64,000 bases of DNA, taken from assembly GCF_014200175.1 (NCBI RefSeq), contig NZ_JACHBD010000001.1:434001-498000 (forward strand), written 5' to 3'. This document shows positions 9,003-17,907 of this stretch, piece by piece. Position 1 is the first letter of the stretch, and every line of letters starts with the position of its first letter. Both the position numbers and the translations under genes were made by a program. The notes under the pieces are model-generated. The model made no database searches. It was not told where the DNA came from and saw only the letters and a program-made list of their open reading frames with translations. This stretch comes from Rhizobium lentis. Its GTDB lineage: Bacteria; Pseudomonadota; Alphaproteobacteria; Rhizobiales; Rhizobiaceae.

Positions 9003-10040
9003 TCACATGGTTTTGCGCAGCAGCGCGAGCAGAAGCGGCACGCCGAAAACGGCCGTGACCACGCCGATCGGGATTTCCTCGGCCTGGCCGAGCAGCCGGC
9101 CGATGAGATCGCCAAGCGTGACGATGACGGCGCCGAGCACGATCGTCAGCAAAAGCGACAACCTGAAATTCCGCCCAGCCAGGAAGCGGGCGAGATGGGG
9201 CACGATGAGGCCGACGAAGACGATCGGCCCGACCGCGCCGACGGCACTTGCCGCAAGCGCGCAGGAGACGATCAGTACGATCGAGAACTGCCTGCGATAA
9301 CCGAGCCCGAAGGAGCGAGCGACGGGCGCATCGAACTGCAGCAGCATCAGCGGCCGGTAGATGACCGGCAGCATTGCGAGGCCGGCGATGGTGAAGGGCA
9401 GCAGGAAGAACGCGTGATCCCAGCTGCGGGCGTAAAGACTGCCTGACAACCATTCGAGAATGATCTCGATGCGGGCCGATCCCCATCCGGCGATGAGGCC
9501 GATCGCAACTGCATGCAGCACCGCGCCGACCGCCACGCCGCAGAGCGTGATGCGCAGCGCACTGAGCCCGAGACGGAAGGCGAGCAGATAGATCACGCCG
9601 CCGGCAAGCAGGCCACCGGCAAGGCCTGCCGCAGGCAGCCATGCGACCGGCAGTTCGGCCAGCGTATTCGAGCCCGGCTCGAAAATATAGACGGTAAAGA
9701 GCAGGAAGATCGTCACCGACAGTGTCGCTCCCTGCGACACGCCCATCAGCGAGGGATCGGCCAGCGGGTTGCGGGTAATGGTCTGCAAGAGATATCCCGC
9801 CAGCGAAAAATGGATGCCGGCGAGAATGCCGGTGGCGATGCGTGGCAGCCGGATATCTAGAATGATCAGCCGCGCTTCCGCCGATCCGCCGCCGGTCAGC
9901 ACGGCTGCGACGTCACCCATGGGAATATCGGCGACGCCGAGGAAGATCGCCGCCGCAAGCGACAGGACGGCCAGGACGGCGAACGCGGCCGCCATGCCAA
10001 GGCTTGCCGGGCCGGCCGATGTCGATGCCCAGGTGCTCAT
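9003..10040 (-). CDS. FecCD-family permease (second of two)
   Basis: A 345-residue inner-membrane permease with about ten hydrophobic segments. FecCD marks include RLPRIATGILAG near the N-terminus, TRNPLADPSLMGVSQGA, and near the C-terminus GPIVFVGLIVPHLAR. ATG overlaps the preceding permease's stop by 4 bp, showing coupling. With the first permease it would form the heterodimeric channel for a ferric siderophore or a related chelate. Confidence 0.92.
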   Translation of the reverse strand: MSTWASTSAGPASLGMAAAFAVLAVLSLAAAIFLGVADIPMGDVAAVLTGGGSAEARLIILDIRLPRIATGILAGIHFSLAGYLLQTITRNPLADPSLMGVSQGATLSVTIFLLFTVYIFEPGSNTLAELPVAWLPAAGLAGGLLAGGVIYLLAFRLGLSALRITLCGVAVGAVLHAVAIGLIAGWGSARIEIILEWLSGSLYARSWDHAFFLLPFTIAGLAMLPVIYRPLMLLQFDAPVARSFGLGYRRQFSIVLIVSCALAASAVGAVGPIVFVGLIVPHLARFLAGRNFRLSLLLTIVLGAVIVTLGDLIGRLLGQAEEIPIGVVTAVFGVPLLLALLRKTM

Positions 10041-11041
10041 CGCGCCTCACCTGCGAGGCTGAGCCGCCCCCGCTGAATGAGATAGATGAAGATCGGGCCG
10101 CCAAACAGCGCGGTGACGATGCCGACCGGCAGCTCGCGCGGAATGGCGATGCTGCGCGCGAAAACATCGGCGGCGGTCACGATCAGCGCGCCGAGGGCCG
10201 CACTCAACCCGATCTCCCATCCGGTGCCGCGGGGTTTCAGCAGCCGGGCGATGTGGGGAGCGGCAAGGCCGACGAAGGCGACCGGCCCGGCGATCGGCGC
10301 GATACCCGCGACCGGGATGACGGCCAGAATGAGGATGAGCGGCTTCCACAGGCCAAGCTGTAGGCCCATGCCGGCTGCCGCATGGTCGCTCAGCATGAAC
10401 ATGCCGATCACCCGCTGCAGAAGGAGCGCCCCGGCGACGCCCGCGATCGTCCAGGGCAGCATATAGAGGAGATGCGACCAGGTGCGTCCCTGGAAGCCGC
10501 CGGCGAGCCAGAAGAGCAGCGATGCCGATTGCGGCCCGGTCAAAAGCAACACATAGGTGGTGATCGCGCCCAAAAACAGCGAGACGCTGACGCCGCCAAG
10601 CGCAAGCTGCAACGGCCGCCCTTGCCCGCCGCGCGAAGCCCAGAACGTCACGGAAGCCGCGGCAATCCCTCCGGCAAGGCCGATGAAGGGATAATAGGCA
10701 GGCGAAAGCCAAGGCAGAAAGACGAAGCAGCAGACGATCGGCGCGACCGCCCCCGACGTCACGCCGGTAATCCCGGGATCGGCCAGCGGATTGCGCGTCA
10801 GCGTCTGCAGCACGTAGCCGGAAACGGCAAGCCCGGCGCCGCCGGCCGCCGCCGCCAGGCTGCGCGGCAGGCGCAGCGTCCAGACGAGAACGGATTCGAG
10901 CTTACCGTCGGGCACCAGGAGCACGCGAACCGCGGTCTCGACCGAAAGCGTCTTGGCGCCGACCAGCAAGCCGAACATCGCCGCCAGCATGGCGGCGACG
11001 ACGATGAGCCCTATGGCCAGAAATGATTGACGGGGGCTCAT
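10037..11041 (-). CDS. FecCD-family permease (first of two)
   Basis: A 334-residue inner-membrane protein with the same marks as its neighbour: TLRLPRSLAAAAGGAGLAVS, TRNPLADPGITGVTSGA and GPVAFVGLAAPHIARLL. It follows the binding-protein gene by 19 bp and overlaps the second permease by 4 bp. Two non-identical FecCD subunits in one operon are usual for ferric hydroxamate or citrate-type systems. No TonB-dependent receptor gene lies adjacent. Confidence 0.92.
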   Translation of the reverse strand: MSPRQSFLAIGLIVVAAMLAAMFGLLVGAKTLSVETAVRVLLVPDGKLESVLVWTLRLPRSLAAAAGGAGLAVSGYVLQTLTRNPLADPGITGVTSGAVAPIVCCFVFLPWLSPAYYPFIGLAGGIAAASVTFWASRGGQGRPLQLALGGVSVSLFLGAITTYVLLLTGPQSASLLFWLAGGFQGRTWSHLLYMLPWTIAGVAGALLLQRVIGMFMLSDHAAAGMGLQLGLWKPLILILAVIPVAGIAPIAGPVAFVGLAAPHIARLLKPRGTGWEIGLSAALGALIVTAADVFARSIAIPRELPVGIVTALFGGPIFIYLIQRGRLSLAGEAR

Positions 11042-11060
11042 CGCAGGCCTGTCCTTGGAC

Positions 11061-12029
11061 TTAGTTCTGCAGTTCGGCCGGGATCAGCTTGGCGGCTTCG
11101 GCCTTGACGTCGACGGCCGGGAACGTGTCGGGGTAGAGGTAATGCGCGGCTTCGCGCAGCACGATTTCGCGGGCGATCGGGCCGTTGGTCTCGACCCACT
11201 GGTCGCCGACATAGAAGACGCGGTTATTCTTGACCGCCGACAGCTGCGACCAGATCGGGTTGCTCTCATGCGGACGATCCGGGCCGGAATCATAGACGAA
11301 GATGACCTCCGGGTCCTTCTCCAGCATGGTTTCGAGACTGAGGTCGATGCCGAACTCACCGCCCGGCGTCTTGGGGCCGGGAACATTGTCGCCGCCAATG
11401 GCAGCGACGATCGAGGCCGAGGTATTTTCCGTGTGGAAGGCAAAAGGCGTTGCGCCTCCCCACATGATCAGGAAGCGCGGATGAACGTCCTTCGGCGCCT
11501 TGGCGGCGAACTCCGCAAGATGCTTGCGGAAATCGGCGTTCAGCTGTTCGCCGCGCTCGGGCTTGCCGAGCAGCTTGGACAGCGCGGCCGTCTCGCTGTA
11601 GCTCTCTTCGAGCAGCTCCATGTTGTAGGCGACATAAGGTGCGATGTTTTGAAGCTGCGCCGCATTGCCGACCGTATAGCGGCGGATCGCGACGATCAGA
11701 TCCGGCTTGGCTTCGGAAAGAAGTTCCAGATTGGGCTTGGCGCGCTGGCCGATCTGCTTCATTCCGGAGGTCAGGCCGAGCAGGAATTCGGGCTCGCGGC
11801 CTTTCGACATATAGGTGCTGGCGACCGGCTTGATGCCGAGTGCCAGCGCGACGTCATCTGCGAAATAGGAAATCGAGGCAATGCGCGTCGGCTGTGCCGG
11901 AACTTCCACCGTGACGCCGCGGTCGTCGACGATCGAGATTTTCTTGTTGTCGTCGGCGTGGGCGGCCCCTGCCACTAGCACTGCGGACAGGCCGAGCGCC
12001 GTGAAAATTTTATGTGCGTATCGAGTCAT
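11061..12029 (-). CDS. Periplasmic siderophore-binding protein (FecB/FhuD-like)
   Basis: A 322-residue secreted protein with a signal peptide of about 25 residues ending AGAAHA. Two lobes are joined by a long helix, as in the TroA/FhuD fold. Recognisable parts are ISIVDDRGVTVEVPAQPTRI, then LLSEAKPDLIVAIRR and LEKDPEVIFVYDSG. It is the first gene of the operon. An A+T-rich 130-bp leader upstream contains the palindrome AATCATGATT (12087-12096), and on the coding strand a TGA-N9-TCC near-match to the TGA-N9-TCA iron box. Iron regulation is therefore plausible but not shown. Confidence 0.9.
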   Translation of the reverse strand: MTRYAHKIFTALGLSAVLVAGAAHADDNKKISIVDDRGVTVEVPAQPTRIASISYFADDVALALGIKPVASTYMSKGREPEFLLGLTSGMKQIGQRAKPNLELLSEAKPDLIVAIRRYTVGNAAQLQNIAPYVAYNMELLEESYSETAALSKLLGKPERGEQLNADFRKHLAEFAAKAPKDVHPRFLIMWGGATPFAFHTENTSASIVAAIGGDNVPGPKTPGGEFGIDLSLETMLEKDPEVIFVYDSGPDRPHESNPIWSQLSAVKNNRVFYVGDQWVETNGPIAREIVLREAAHYLYPDTFPAVDVKAEAAKLIPAELQN

Positions 12030-12160
12030 ATCTGAAAACTCCCCTCTGACGGGCAGAGGCTTTAACCAAAAAAGCGGAGTTTAACAATCATGATTCTTTT
12101 GCGCGGTTTCGGGGAAGAGACGGCACTGCATGCACAAGCGGACAGTACCCATCTCAGGGC

Positions 12161-13258
12161 TCAATCCTCAGCCAAGGTGAAGACGGCGCAGGGCGCGGCG
12201 ATGCCGCGCAGGGCGTGTTCGCCGAGCGGCGTCAGCGCGGCCTCGGTTTTCGCCGCCACGGCGCCTGAGATCAGCACGCTGTGGCCGAGCGGCTTGCAGA
12301 GCCCTTCCAGCCGGCTGACCAGGTTGACCGCCGGGCCGATGGCCGTGAAATCAAGCCGGTCGGCGGCGCCGATATTGCCCCAGAGGATCTCGCCGAAATG
12401 CAGGGCAGCGCCGAAGGGCAGCGGCGCCAGCCCCTGCGCCCGGCGCATCTGGTCGAGATGGGCCATGCCGGCGCGGCAGGCGGCGACAGCCCGAAGTGCC
12501 GCCTCGCAGGCCTCTCGATCAGCCCCGGCCTCGTTGCCGGAAGCCCTCGTGACAGGAAATATCGCCAGCACGCCGTCGCCGATGAATTTTAGCACCTCGC
12601 CACCGAAGGCGTGCACGGCGCCGGCGACGCGGTCGAAATAAGCGTCGAGCGCAGCAATCATCGCCTGCGGCTCCGTCACCTGGGAAAGCGCGGTGAAATC
12701 CCGCAAATCGGCGCAGAGAAGGGCCGCGCGAATGGTTTCGCCGGTGCCGCGGGCAAGCGCACCCGACTGAACCCGAGCCGCACTGCGCCGACCGAGATAG
12801 GCTTCCAGCAGTGCTGCCCGCGCCTCCCGCGCCGCAAGGGCTGCGAGCGGCGCGGCGGCAAAACGCGCGACCTCCTGCAGCCGCGCGGCTTCATCAGGAG
12901 CAAATTCGTCCGCCCCTTCCCCTTTGCCGATGCCTGCCCAGCCAAGCATGGCGCCGTCCTGAGAAGCTCCAACCCTCTCCTCCCAAACCGGTCCGAGCCC
13001 AATCAGCCATTCGCGCCCGGCATCGCTTCGAGGTGCGGCGGCAAATCCCAGCGCCTCGATGACGGCCCCGGTTTCGGCCCGCCACAGCCAGGTGCGCCGC
13101 GCGATGATCGGATGCGGCACCGAAAGTGTCAGCGCGCCGCCGGAAAGCGCCAGGCCATCGGCCAGCAGCCGACGCCCGAGTTCGGCCAGAAACCGTTCGG
13201 GACCGGGCGAAGCCGCAGCCTCGTCAATCAACCAGGCAAGGGAGGGAGGCAGATCCAT
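12161..13258 (-). CDS. Soluble class III adenylate/guanylate cyclase
   Basis: A 365-residue protein without membrane segments. Residues 1-170 are an N-terminal region of unknown fold. The catalytic domain is about 175-360. Metal-binding aspartates sit in LLCADLRDFT (D184) and FIGDGVLAIF (D228). The transition-state Asn and Arg are in VNLVSRLEG. The usual GDxVN is GPAVN here. It would convert ATP (or GTP) to a cyclic nucleotide in response to an unknown signal. It stands alone, and no ribosome binding site is obvious at ATG 13258. Confidence 0.88.
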   Translation of the reverse strand: MDLPPSLAWLIDEAAASPGPERFLAELGRRLLADGLALSGGALTLSVPHPIIARRTWLWRAETGAVIEALGFAAAPRSDAGREWLIGLGPVWEERVGASQDGAMLGWAGIGKGEGADEFAPDEAARLQEVARFAAAPLAALAAREARAALLEAYLGRRSAARVQSGALARGTGETIRAALLCADLRDFTALSQVTEPQAMIAALDAYFDRVAGAVHAFGGEVLKFIGDGVLAIFPVTRASGNEAGADREACEAALRAVAACRAGMAHLDQMRRAQGLAPLPFGAALHFGEILWGNIGAADRLDFTAIGPAVNLVSRLEGLCKPLGHSVLISGAVAAKTEAALTPLGEHALRGIAAPCAVFTLAED

Positions 13259-13694
13259 GTGCTAACATTGGCATCGCCCTGAGAGGTTCGCAAGCGAACG
13301 TTGCCGCAGCCCGGCAGGACACCTCCGGTGTCCACAGGCCTTGGCAAACGACTGCGAAACCCGAGACATCATCCTCGGCCTCGTTGTTGTGCGGTGGATC
13401 TGCGCCGCTTTCTCGTCAAGCAATTGCGTCTTCAGATGCTCGACACAAGGCCCAACATGACGGAGGAGACTTTGTCGGCAAACTGAGGCCACCTCCGATG
13501 TCCAGCAGCGCCCTCATCGGTTCTTGCCGCTCGGGGCATCCGCCACGGCCTCCCCACATCCTTGTCAACCCCACCGCCGAAGAACCCTGTGGAAAACCAT
13601 TCACCACGGTGGAAAACAATGAAAAAACACTTTAAACTTGCGCGGCTTTGATTCCATTATGTGCCAGCTTGTCATCGACGATTGAGGGGTTGCG
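13259..13694. other. Intergenic region without a recognised gene
   Basis: These 436 bp between the cyclase and the small ORF at 13695 contain open frames on both strands, but none has a ribosome binding site or recognisable residues. Near 13590-13620 the motif GTGGAAAACxATxxA occurs twice. I see no terminator with a T run. Confidence 0.5.
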
Positions 13695-13919
13695 ATGGGC
13701 ACGACATATTGGCCGAAAGCCCCGCTTGACGGGAATGACATGACGCTATTGACGTCGATCCTTCGGCGGTGGTGCGCGCGCTATGGGATCGAGTTTACGG
13801 CCGAGGAAAGCAAGCGGAAGGCGAAGGAACTCGTCGAATGGTTCGAGTTCGGCGTCAAGGATCCGGCCGAGCTCGAAGAGCTGATCGACGGAAAGCACTG
13901 GCTCGTCTGCCGCATCTGA
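13695..13919 (+). CDS. Small hypothetical protein
   Basis: A 74-residue acidic protein with a helical middle (LLTSILRRWCARYGIEF, then ESKRKAKELVEWFEFG) and an ending HWLVCRI. ATG 13695 follows TTGAGGGGTTGCG. Charge pattern and codon use look genuine, and I recall similar short ORFs in rhizobia. The function is unknown. No neighbour is close enough for an operon. Confidence 0.65.
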   Translation: MGTTYWPKAPLDGNDMTLLTSILRRWCARYGIEFTAEESKRKAKELVEWFEFGVKDPAELEELIDGKHWLVCRI

Positions 13920-13998
13920 GCGCAGTCGTTATTTCAACAGATAAAGGCCGGGCGAAACATCGCACCGGCCCTCGTTCGTCTGCCTCTGTCAAAGGCTT

Positions 13999-14307
13999 TT
14001 AGTAGTTGTCCCGCCAGCGGCGTTCACGATCCCAGCGCCGCTCATAGCGCCAACGTGGGCCATCCCAGTCGCGATGACGCCGTTCCCAGCCCCAGCGGGG
14101 CGGACCGCCATAGAAAGCTACAGGCGGCGGGCGTCGCCAGTTGCGCCGGCATTCGCCCCAGCGGGTCAGATGCCAGCCGCGACCGCAGGCGTAGTCGACC
14201 TTTGTGACAGTGCTCTCAACCTTGATTGCCCCAATCGGCATCGCCTGAGCCGTGCCGATCGAGAGGCTGCCAGCGAACAAGGCAGCCGCGATAGAAAGTG
14301 CCTTCAT
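13999..14307 (-). CDS. Small secreted GCG_CRPN-type protein
   Basis: A 102-residue exported protein. The signal peptide MKALSIAAALFAGSLSIGTA ends near residue 22. A mature part follows with CGRGWHLTRWGECRRN, the Cys-containing prefix motif of the GCG_CRPN family. The tail is rich in Arg, Trp and Pro (PPRWGWERRHRD). ATG 14307 is chosen because the signal peptide begins there. The function of the family is not known to me; it is common in Rhizobiales. Confidence 0.8.
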   Translation of the reverse strand: MKALSIAAALFAGSLSIGTAQAMPIGAIKVESTVTKVDYACGRGWHLTRWGECRRNWRRPPPVAFYGGPPRWGWERRHRDWDGPRWRYERRWDRERRWRDNY

Positions 14308-14480
14308 CGAAAACTCCATTTCATCCAGCCACAAACACCTTAGGACCGCCAAATTGAACTGGAGATGAATTGCACGTTCATGTTTGCGGACGAAAAAGCA
14401 GCACCTTTCGGCCGCCGGCGGACCGTTCTTCCCGCAACGTCAAGCGCTTGAGGAGCGTCCCGCCGCCTGCCGAAAGCCGT

Positions 14481-14927
14481 TCATCTCCTGCCGTAAAATG
14501 GATCGGGACCGGGGTCCCGCCCGGCAGCGACCTCCGTGAGCCGTCCGAGGTAATGCGCCCAGCCTTCCTCATGGCCGGCGCATTGCTCCGCACTCGGCAG
14601 GCCGCTATGGGTGAGCCGCAAAAGCGTCCCGCCCCCCTGCTCGATCAGGTCAATCTCGACCAGGCTCGATCCCGGCGGCACCACCTCGCTGCCGTCCCAG
14701 CCGAAGCTGTAGGCAAGCCGATGCACCGGCACCACCTCGCGAAACGAGCCGCGCGCAGAGCGGGCGCCGGTGACATTGACGAGATAGAGCCCGCCGGGCT
14801 CCGGCTCGACCTCGGCCTCCGTCCCCATCCAGCGCAGGATCTTTTCCGGATCGGTCATCAGCGCAAACACCGCCGCCGGCGGCGCCGCAAGATGCGCCTC
14901 GCGGCGCACGACGAAAGATTCTGGCAT
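14481..14927 (-). CDS. SRPBCC/AHSA1-family protein
   Basis: A 148-residue START-like ligand-binding fold protein. Marks are FVVRREAHLAAPPAAVFALM at the start, DPEKILRWMG, and the ending with EEGWAHYLGRLTEVAAG. ATG 14927 has TTGGAGAAAGCG upstream; an earlier ATG (14972) lacks this. Such genes often sit next to an ArsR regulator, but none is present here. It may bind a hydrophobic ligand or act as a stress co-chaperone; the role is unknown. Confidence 0.85.
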   Translation of the reverse strand: MPESFVVRREAHLAAPPAAVFALMTDPEKILRWMGTEAEVEPEPGGLYLVNVTGARSARGSFREVVPVHRLAYSFGWDGSEVVPPGSSLVEIDLIEQGGGTLLRLTHSGLPSAEQCAGHEEGWAHYLGRLTEVAAGRDPGPDPFYGRR

Positions 14928-15034
14928 CGCTTTCTCCAAGGTTGCCGCCCCGTCTCGGGAACGGCGTATCATGCTATATTGACGTGGGTGCCCTCAATGG
15001 AAGCATGTAGGCTTGAAGATGTGTCCAGCAAGGG

Positions 15035-15112
15035 CGGGCGACAACCTCCAACCTCGCTCATCCTGAAGCGCGCAGGCCGAAGGCCGAAGCCTCGAAGGAC
15101 TCTCTCCAGCGC
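15035..15112. repeat. Dispersed 'CTTCGAGG' palindromic repeat, copy 1
   Basis: The block contains CTCATCCTGAAGCGCGCAGG and GAAGCCTCGAAGGAC, which recur in variant form at 32749-32822 and 41677-41827. It is non-coding, lies in the gap 14928-15275, and is of the type scattered through Rhizobiales genomes. Confidence 0.55.
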
Positions 15113-15183
15113 TGCATCCAGCGTTCACTGAGATTGATGCTCCCAGCTCGCTCTCTTCGGATCCTGTAAGGGGCACCATCTCT

Positions 15184-15214
15184 CCACCTCATTCCTGTGC
15201 CTGTCACAGGAATC
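15184..15214. repeat. TTCCTGTG/CACAGGAA palindrome, copy 1
   Basis: The palindrome ATTCCTGTG-CCTGT-CACAGGAAT is preceded by CCACCTC. A second copy, with degenerate left arm but intact right arm CACAGGAATGAGGTGG, is at 36062-36096. Both are intergenic. Confidence 0.55.
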
Positions 15215-15275
15215 CAGCCGCGGCGGATCCATTCCCCTATTGCCAGCCCGCCGCCTTGCCCCTATTGTCCGCGCC

Positions 15276-15410
15276 GTTCTCAGGGCGGGGTGAAAGTCCC
15301 TACCGGCGGTATGCAGTTTCGATTGCGAGCCCGCGAGCGCCTTCCTCGGAAGGGTCAGCAGATCAGGTGAGATGCCTGAGCCGACGGTCATAGTCCGGAT
15401 GAAAGAGAAC
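15276..15410 (+). promoter_or_regulatory. FMN riboswitch (RFN element)
   Basis: The conserved RFN core is present: GTTCTCAGGGCGGGGTGAAA opens the closing stem, then TCCCTACCGGCGGT, AGCCCGCGAGCGCC, GTCAGCAGATCAGGTGAGAT, and GCCGACGGTCATAGTCCGGA. GAGAAC at 15405-15410 pairs with GTTCTC. It lies 84 bp before ribH. FMN binding would reduce ribH expression. The spacer GCGCTGCCGCTGCCCTTCGG may contain the expression platform. Confidence 0.95.
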
Positions 15411-15494
15411 GTGCGCTGCCGCTGCCCTTCGGGACTGGCTGCGGATGCTCGTGATCGCCTTGGGTGACGTGTCTGTACGCCAAAGGAGATTACC

Positions 15495-15929
15495 ATGACA
15501 CCCACCCGTTATGCCTTCGTCAAAGCCGGCTGGCACGCCGATATCGTCGACCGTGCGCTCGAAGGTTTCCAGCAGCTTATTCCCGCCGAGCAGATCGATG
15601 TATTCGACGTCCCCGGCGCTTTCGAAATGCCGCTATTGTCGCGCGATCTTGCCGCCACCGGACGTTACGCCGCCGTCATCGCCGCCGCGTTTGTCGTCGA
15701 CGGCGGGATCTACCGCCACGAATTCGTCGCCCAGGCCGTCGTCGATGGCCTTATGCGTGCCGGGATGGATACGGGCGTGCCGGTGCTATCCGTTTCGCTG
15801 ACACCGCACCAGTACCAGGAAACGGAGCACCATACCCAGATTTACCGAGCGCACTTCGTCGAGAAGGGCCGCGAGGCGGCACGCGCCGCCCTGATGATCG
15901 GCAAGACACGCGCCGCTCTTGCGGCCTGA
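15495..15929 (+). CDS. ribH: 6,7-dimethyl-8-ribityllumazine synthase, RibH2 type
   Basis: A 144-residue cytosolic enzyme that condenses 5-amino-6-ribitylaminouracil with 3,4-dihydroxybutanone 4-phosphate, the penultimate step of riboflavin synthesis. Family marks are FVKAGWHADIVDRAL, VFDVPGAFEMPLLS and the late stretch VPVLSVSLTPHQYQE. The divergent central loop (VVDGGIYRHEFVAQAVVDGL) fits the RibH2 group known from Brucella and rhizobia. ATG 15495 follows AAAGGAGATTACC. The gene is alone behind the FMN riboswitch, consistent with a second, flavin-responsive synthase. Confidence 0.93.
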   Translation: MTPTRYAFVKAGWHADIVDRALEGFQQLIPAEQIDVFDVPGAFEMPLLSRDLAATGRYAAVIAAAFVVDGGIYRHEFVAQAVVDGLMRAGMDTGVPVLSVSLTPHQYQETEHHTQIYRAHFVEKGREAARAALMIGKTRAALAA

Positions 15930-16034
15930 AGCATGCCGCGCAAAAGTGTGCAGCGGTTTTGCGGTGTAACGACTTGCGTGAAAACAAAACCTAAAGCGCA
16001 AGGAGCGTATCTGAAAGATCGCGACGCGCTTTAG
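15930..16034. repeat. Roughly 100-bp dispersed repeat, copy 1
   Basis: It begins immediately after the ribH stop with AGCATGCCGCGCAAAAGTG, continues through GCGGTTTTGCGG and GCGTGAAAACAAA, and ends CTGAAAGATCGCGACGCG. Copy 2 at 44331-44434 is closely similar over its whole length and also begins right after a stop codon. Confidence 0.75.
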
Positions 16035-16181
16035 CAGCCCCTGCGACAGGCGGCGGGATCGGCCCGCCGTCTCTTCTGCACCGACAGAATAATTGATTCG
16101 ACGCACTTACCGCGCTGTGGTCCACTCGACCCCGACATGTATCGCCATTCTTAATGCGTCCAAACCCTGAGGGAGCTGAAG

Positions 16182-16871
16182 ATGAGCAATGCAATGCGCA
16201 GTGAAACCTCCAACGAATCCATGAGAACGCGACCGGTCGACACCAAGCTCGAAGTGGTCGTCATCCCCGTTTCCGACGTCGATCGCGCCAAACGCTTTTA
16301 CGAAAAGCTCGGCTGGAGGCTCGACGCCGACTTTTCCAATGATGCCGATTTCCGCGTGATCCAGTTCACCCCGCCTGGCTCCGGCTGCGCCATCATCTTC
16401 GGAAGGAATGTCACCGCTGCCGCCCCCGGCTCCGCCCAAGGCCTCTATCTCATCGTCTCCGACATCGACGCCGCGCGGCGCGATCTCGCCGCCCGCGGCG
16501 TCGAAGTGAGCGAGGTTTTCCATGATGCATCGGGCGTCTATGCCGGCAAGGATGAGCCCTATCTCTTCGGGCGCCTGCGCATCGCCGGCCGCGACCCCGA
16601 GCATCGCAGCTACCGTTCCTTCGCCTCCTTCAAGGATCCGGATGGAAACGGCTGGCTGTTACAGGAAGTCACGACCCGCCTGCCGGGACGCATCGACGCC
16701 GATGAGACAGCATTTTCAACTTCGAGCGACCTGGCAGCCGCACTCCGTCGCGCCGCCCAGGCCCACGGCGAACACGAGAAACGCAACGGCGGCAAACACG
16801 ACGAGAACTGGCCAGACTGGTACGCCGAATATATGGTCAGGGAGCAGGCCGGCAGGCAACTGCCGTTGTAG
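16182..16871 (+). CDS. VOC (glyoxalase/bleomycin-resistance fold) protein
   Basis: The protein has 229 residues. A VOC module covers about 20-165 (LEVVVIPVSDVDRAKRFYEK, then FASFKDPDGNGWLLQEV with the C-terminal metal Glu). A conserved C-terminal extension includes WPDWYAEYMVREQAG. The extension is known to me from uncharacterised rhizobial VOC proteins. ATG 16182 follows GAGGGAGCTGAAG. It could be a dioxygenase, isomerase or glutathione transferase-like enzyme; the chemistry is undetermined. Confidence 0.85.
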   Translation: MSNAMRSETSNESMRTRPVDTKLEVVVIPVSDVDRAKRFYEKLGWRLDADFSNDADFRVIQFTPPGSGCAIIFGRNVTAAAPGSAQGLYLIVSDIDAARRDLAARGVEVSEVFHDASGVYAGKDEPYLFGRLRIAGRDPEHRSYRSFASFKDPDGNGWLLQEVTTRLPGRIDADETAFSTSSDLAAALRRAAQAHGEHEKRNGGKHDENWPDWYAEYMVREQAGRQLPL

Positions 16872-16969
16872 TGGCTGCGGCAGATGCTGGGAGCACCGGC
16901 CTCGCCATTCGATATCCCTTGCGGGCACTCGGGGTGAGGCTTTCTTGGGCGGGAGATACTTTCTTCCTT

Positions 16970-17003
16970 GGCGTGCCGTGTGGCCCCCTCTGCCCTCTCA
17001 TCC
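16970..17003. repeat. Half of a RIME-like element
   Basis: GGCGTGCCGTGTGGCCCCCT followed by CTGCCCT matches the outer arm of the complete element at 40959-41141. The other arm is missing here, which suggests a truncated copy in the gap between the VOC and DUF1194 genes. Confidence 0.5.
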
Positions 17004-17026
17004 CAAGTAGCGCTCACAGCCGCACG

Positions 17027-17803
17027 TTACCGGTCGAAAATATCCCGCCACTGCTTCTCGCCGATCAGACAATCCGTCGTCGGCGGGTCGGCGGCGATCC
17101 TCTCCACCGTCGGCGAGGGTGAAATGCCGCTGATCTCCATCACCAGCTTGCGGCGAACGGCGACGGCGAAGTCCTCGATCTTGCGGACCGGCAGCACGAA
17201 GGCGCCGGGGCCGCCGATGACGCAGTCGGCATAATATTTGTCGAGCCCATCGGGGGCATCGGAAGGCCGCAGCATGAGGGCGAGGCCGTTGATGACCATG
17301 CCTGATGCCACCGCCTTGTCGCGGACGGGTGTGACGGGATTGCCGGAATTGTTCGGGCCGTCGCCGGAGACATCGATCACCTCCCGCCTGCCCCGGAAGG
17401 GGCTGGCGATGATCATGCTGACGCCCTGGGCGATCGCGGTGGAAATCGAGGTGCGCCGCTGCGTGGCGATCGGCCGGGCGTCGACCTTGTCGGCAAAGGC
17501 GATCGCATCCTGCTCCGTCGCGATCACCTGCCAGTCGATCACCGAACCCTGGACGACATAACCCGCCCATTCAAAATAACTGATGGCGATGCGGCCGGTG
17601 AGCCCGCCCTTCACCGCGTCGATGAATTCCTTGTGTTTCAGCGCCTCGACATAACCGTCGCGCTGGATGCCGATCTCTTCGAAATCCATCGACCGCGAGG
17701 TGTCGACGGCAAGCACCAGCGTCACGTCGACCTCGTTTGCCGCAGCCTGCGCCGTCGGCACGACACCGGAAAGACCCATGAGCACCGCAAGTGACGTCAG
17801 CAT
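17027..17803 (-). CDS. DUF1194 family secreted vWA-like protein
   Basis: A 258-residue protein with a short signal peptide (to about residue 21, PTAQAAA). A von Willebrand factor A-like domain follows: VDVTLVLAVDTSRSMDFEEI carries the DxSxS metal site. GRREVIDVSGDGPNNSGNPV supports the DUF1194 assignment. It is probably periplasmic and binds a divalent metal. It stands alone between the VOC gene and a LysR gene. Confidence 0.85.
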   Translation of the reverse strand: MLTSLAVLMGLSGVVPTAQAAANEVDVTLVLAVDTSRSMDFEEIGIQRDGYVEALKHKEFIDAVKGGLTGRIAISYFEWAGYVVQGSVIDWQVIATEQDAIAFADKVDARPIATQRRTSISTAIAQGVSMIIASPFRGRREVIDVSGDGPNNSGNPVTPVRDKAVASGMVINGLALMLRPSDAPDGLDKYYADCVIGGPGAFVLPVRKIEDFAVAVRRKLVMEISGISPSPTVERIAADPPTTDCLIGEKQWRDIFDR

Positions 17804-17907
17804 CGGCAGATCCCCGCGCCATTCCCAAGCCGGGCGACTCTAGCACAGCTTGATCGGGGCAGAACGCGCCGCCACGCGTTGGGCTTCAATTTTCGGTGAT
17901 GGCCCCC

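Noticed and set aside
12030..12160. A clear iron-responsive box ahead of the siderophore operon
   Set aside because: Only a TGA-N9-TCC near-match and a short AATCATGATT palindrome are visible; this is not enough to call a regulator site.
13262..13492. 76-residue minus-strand ORF upstream of the soluble cyclase
   Set aside because: No ribosome binding site, no recognisable residues, and an Arg/Cys-rich composition typical of shadow frames.
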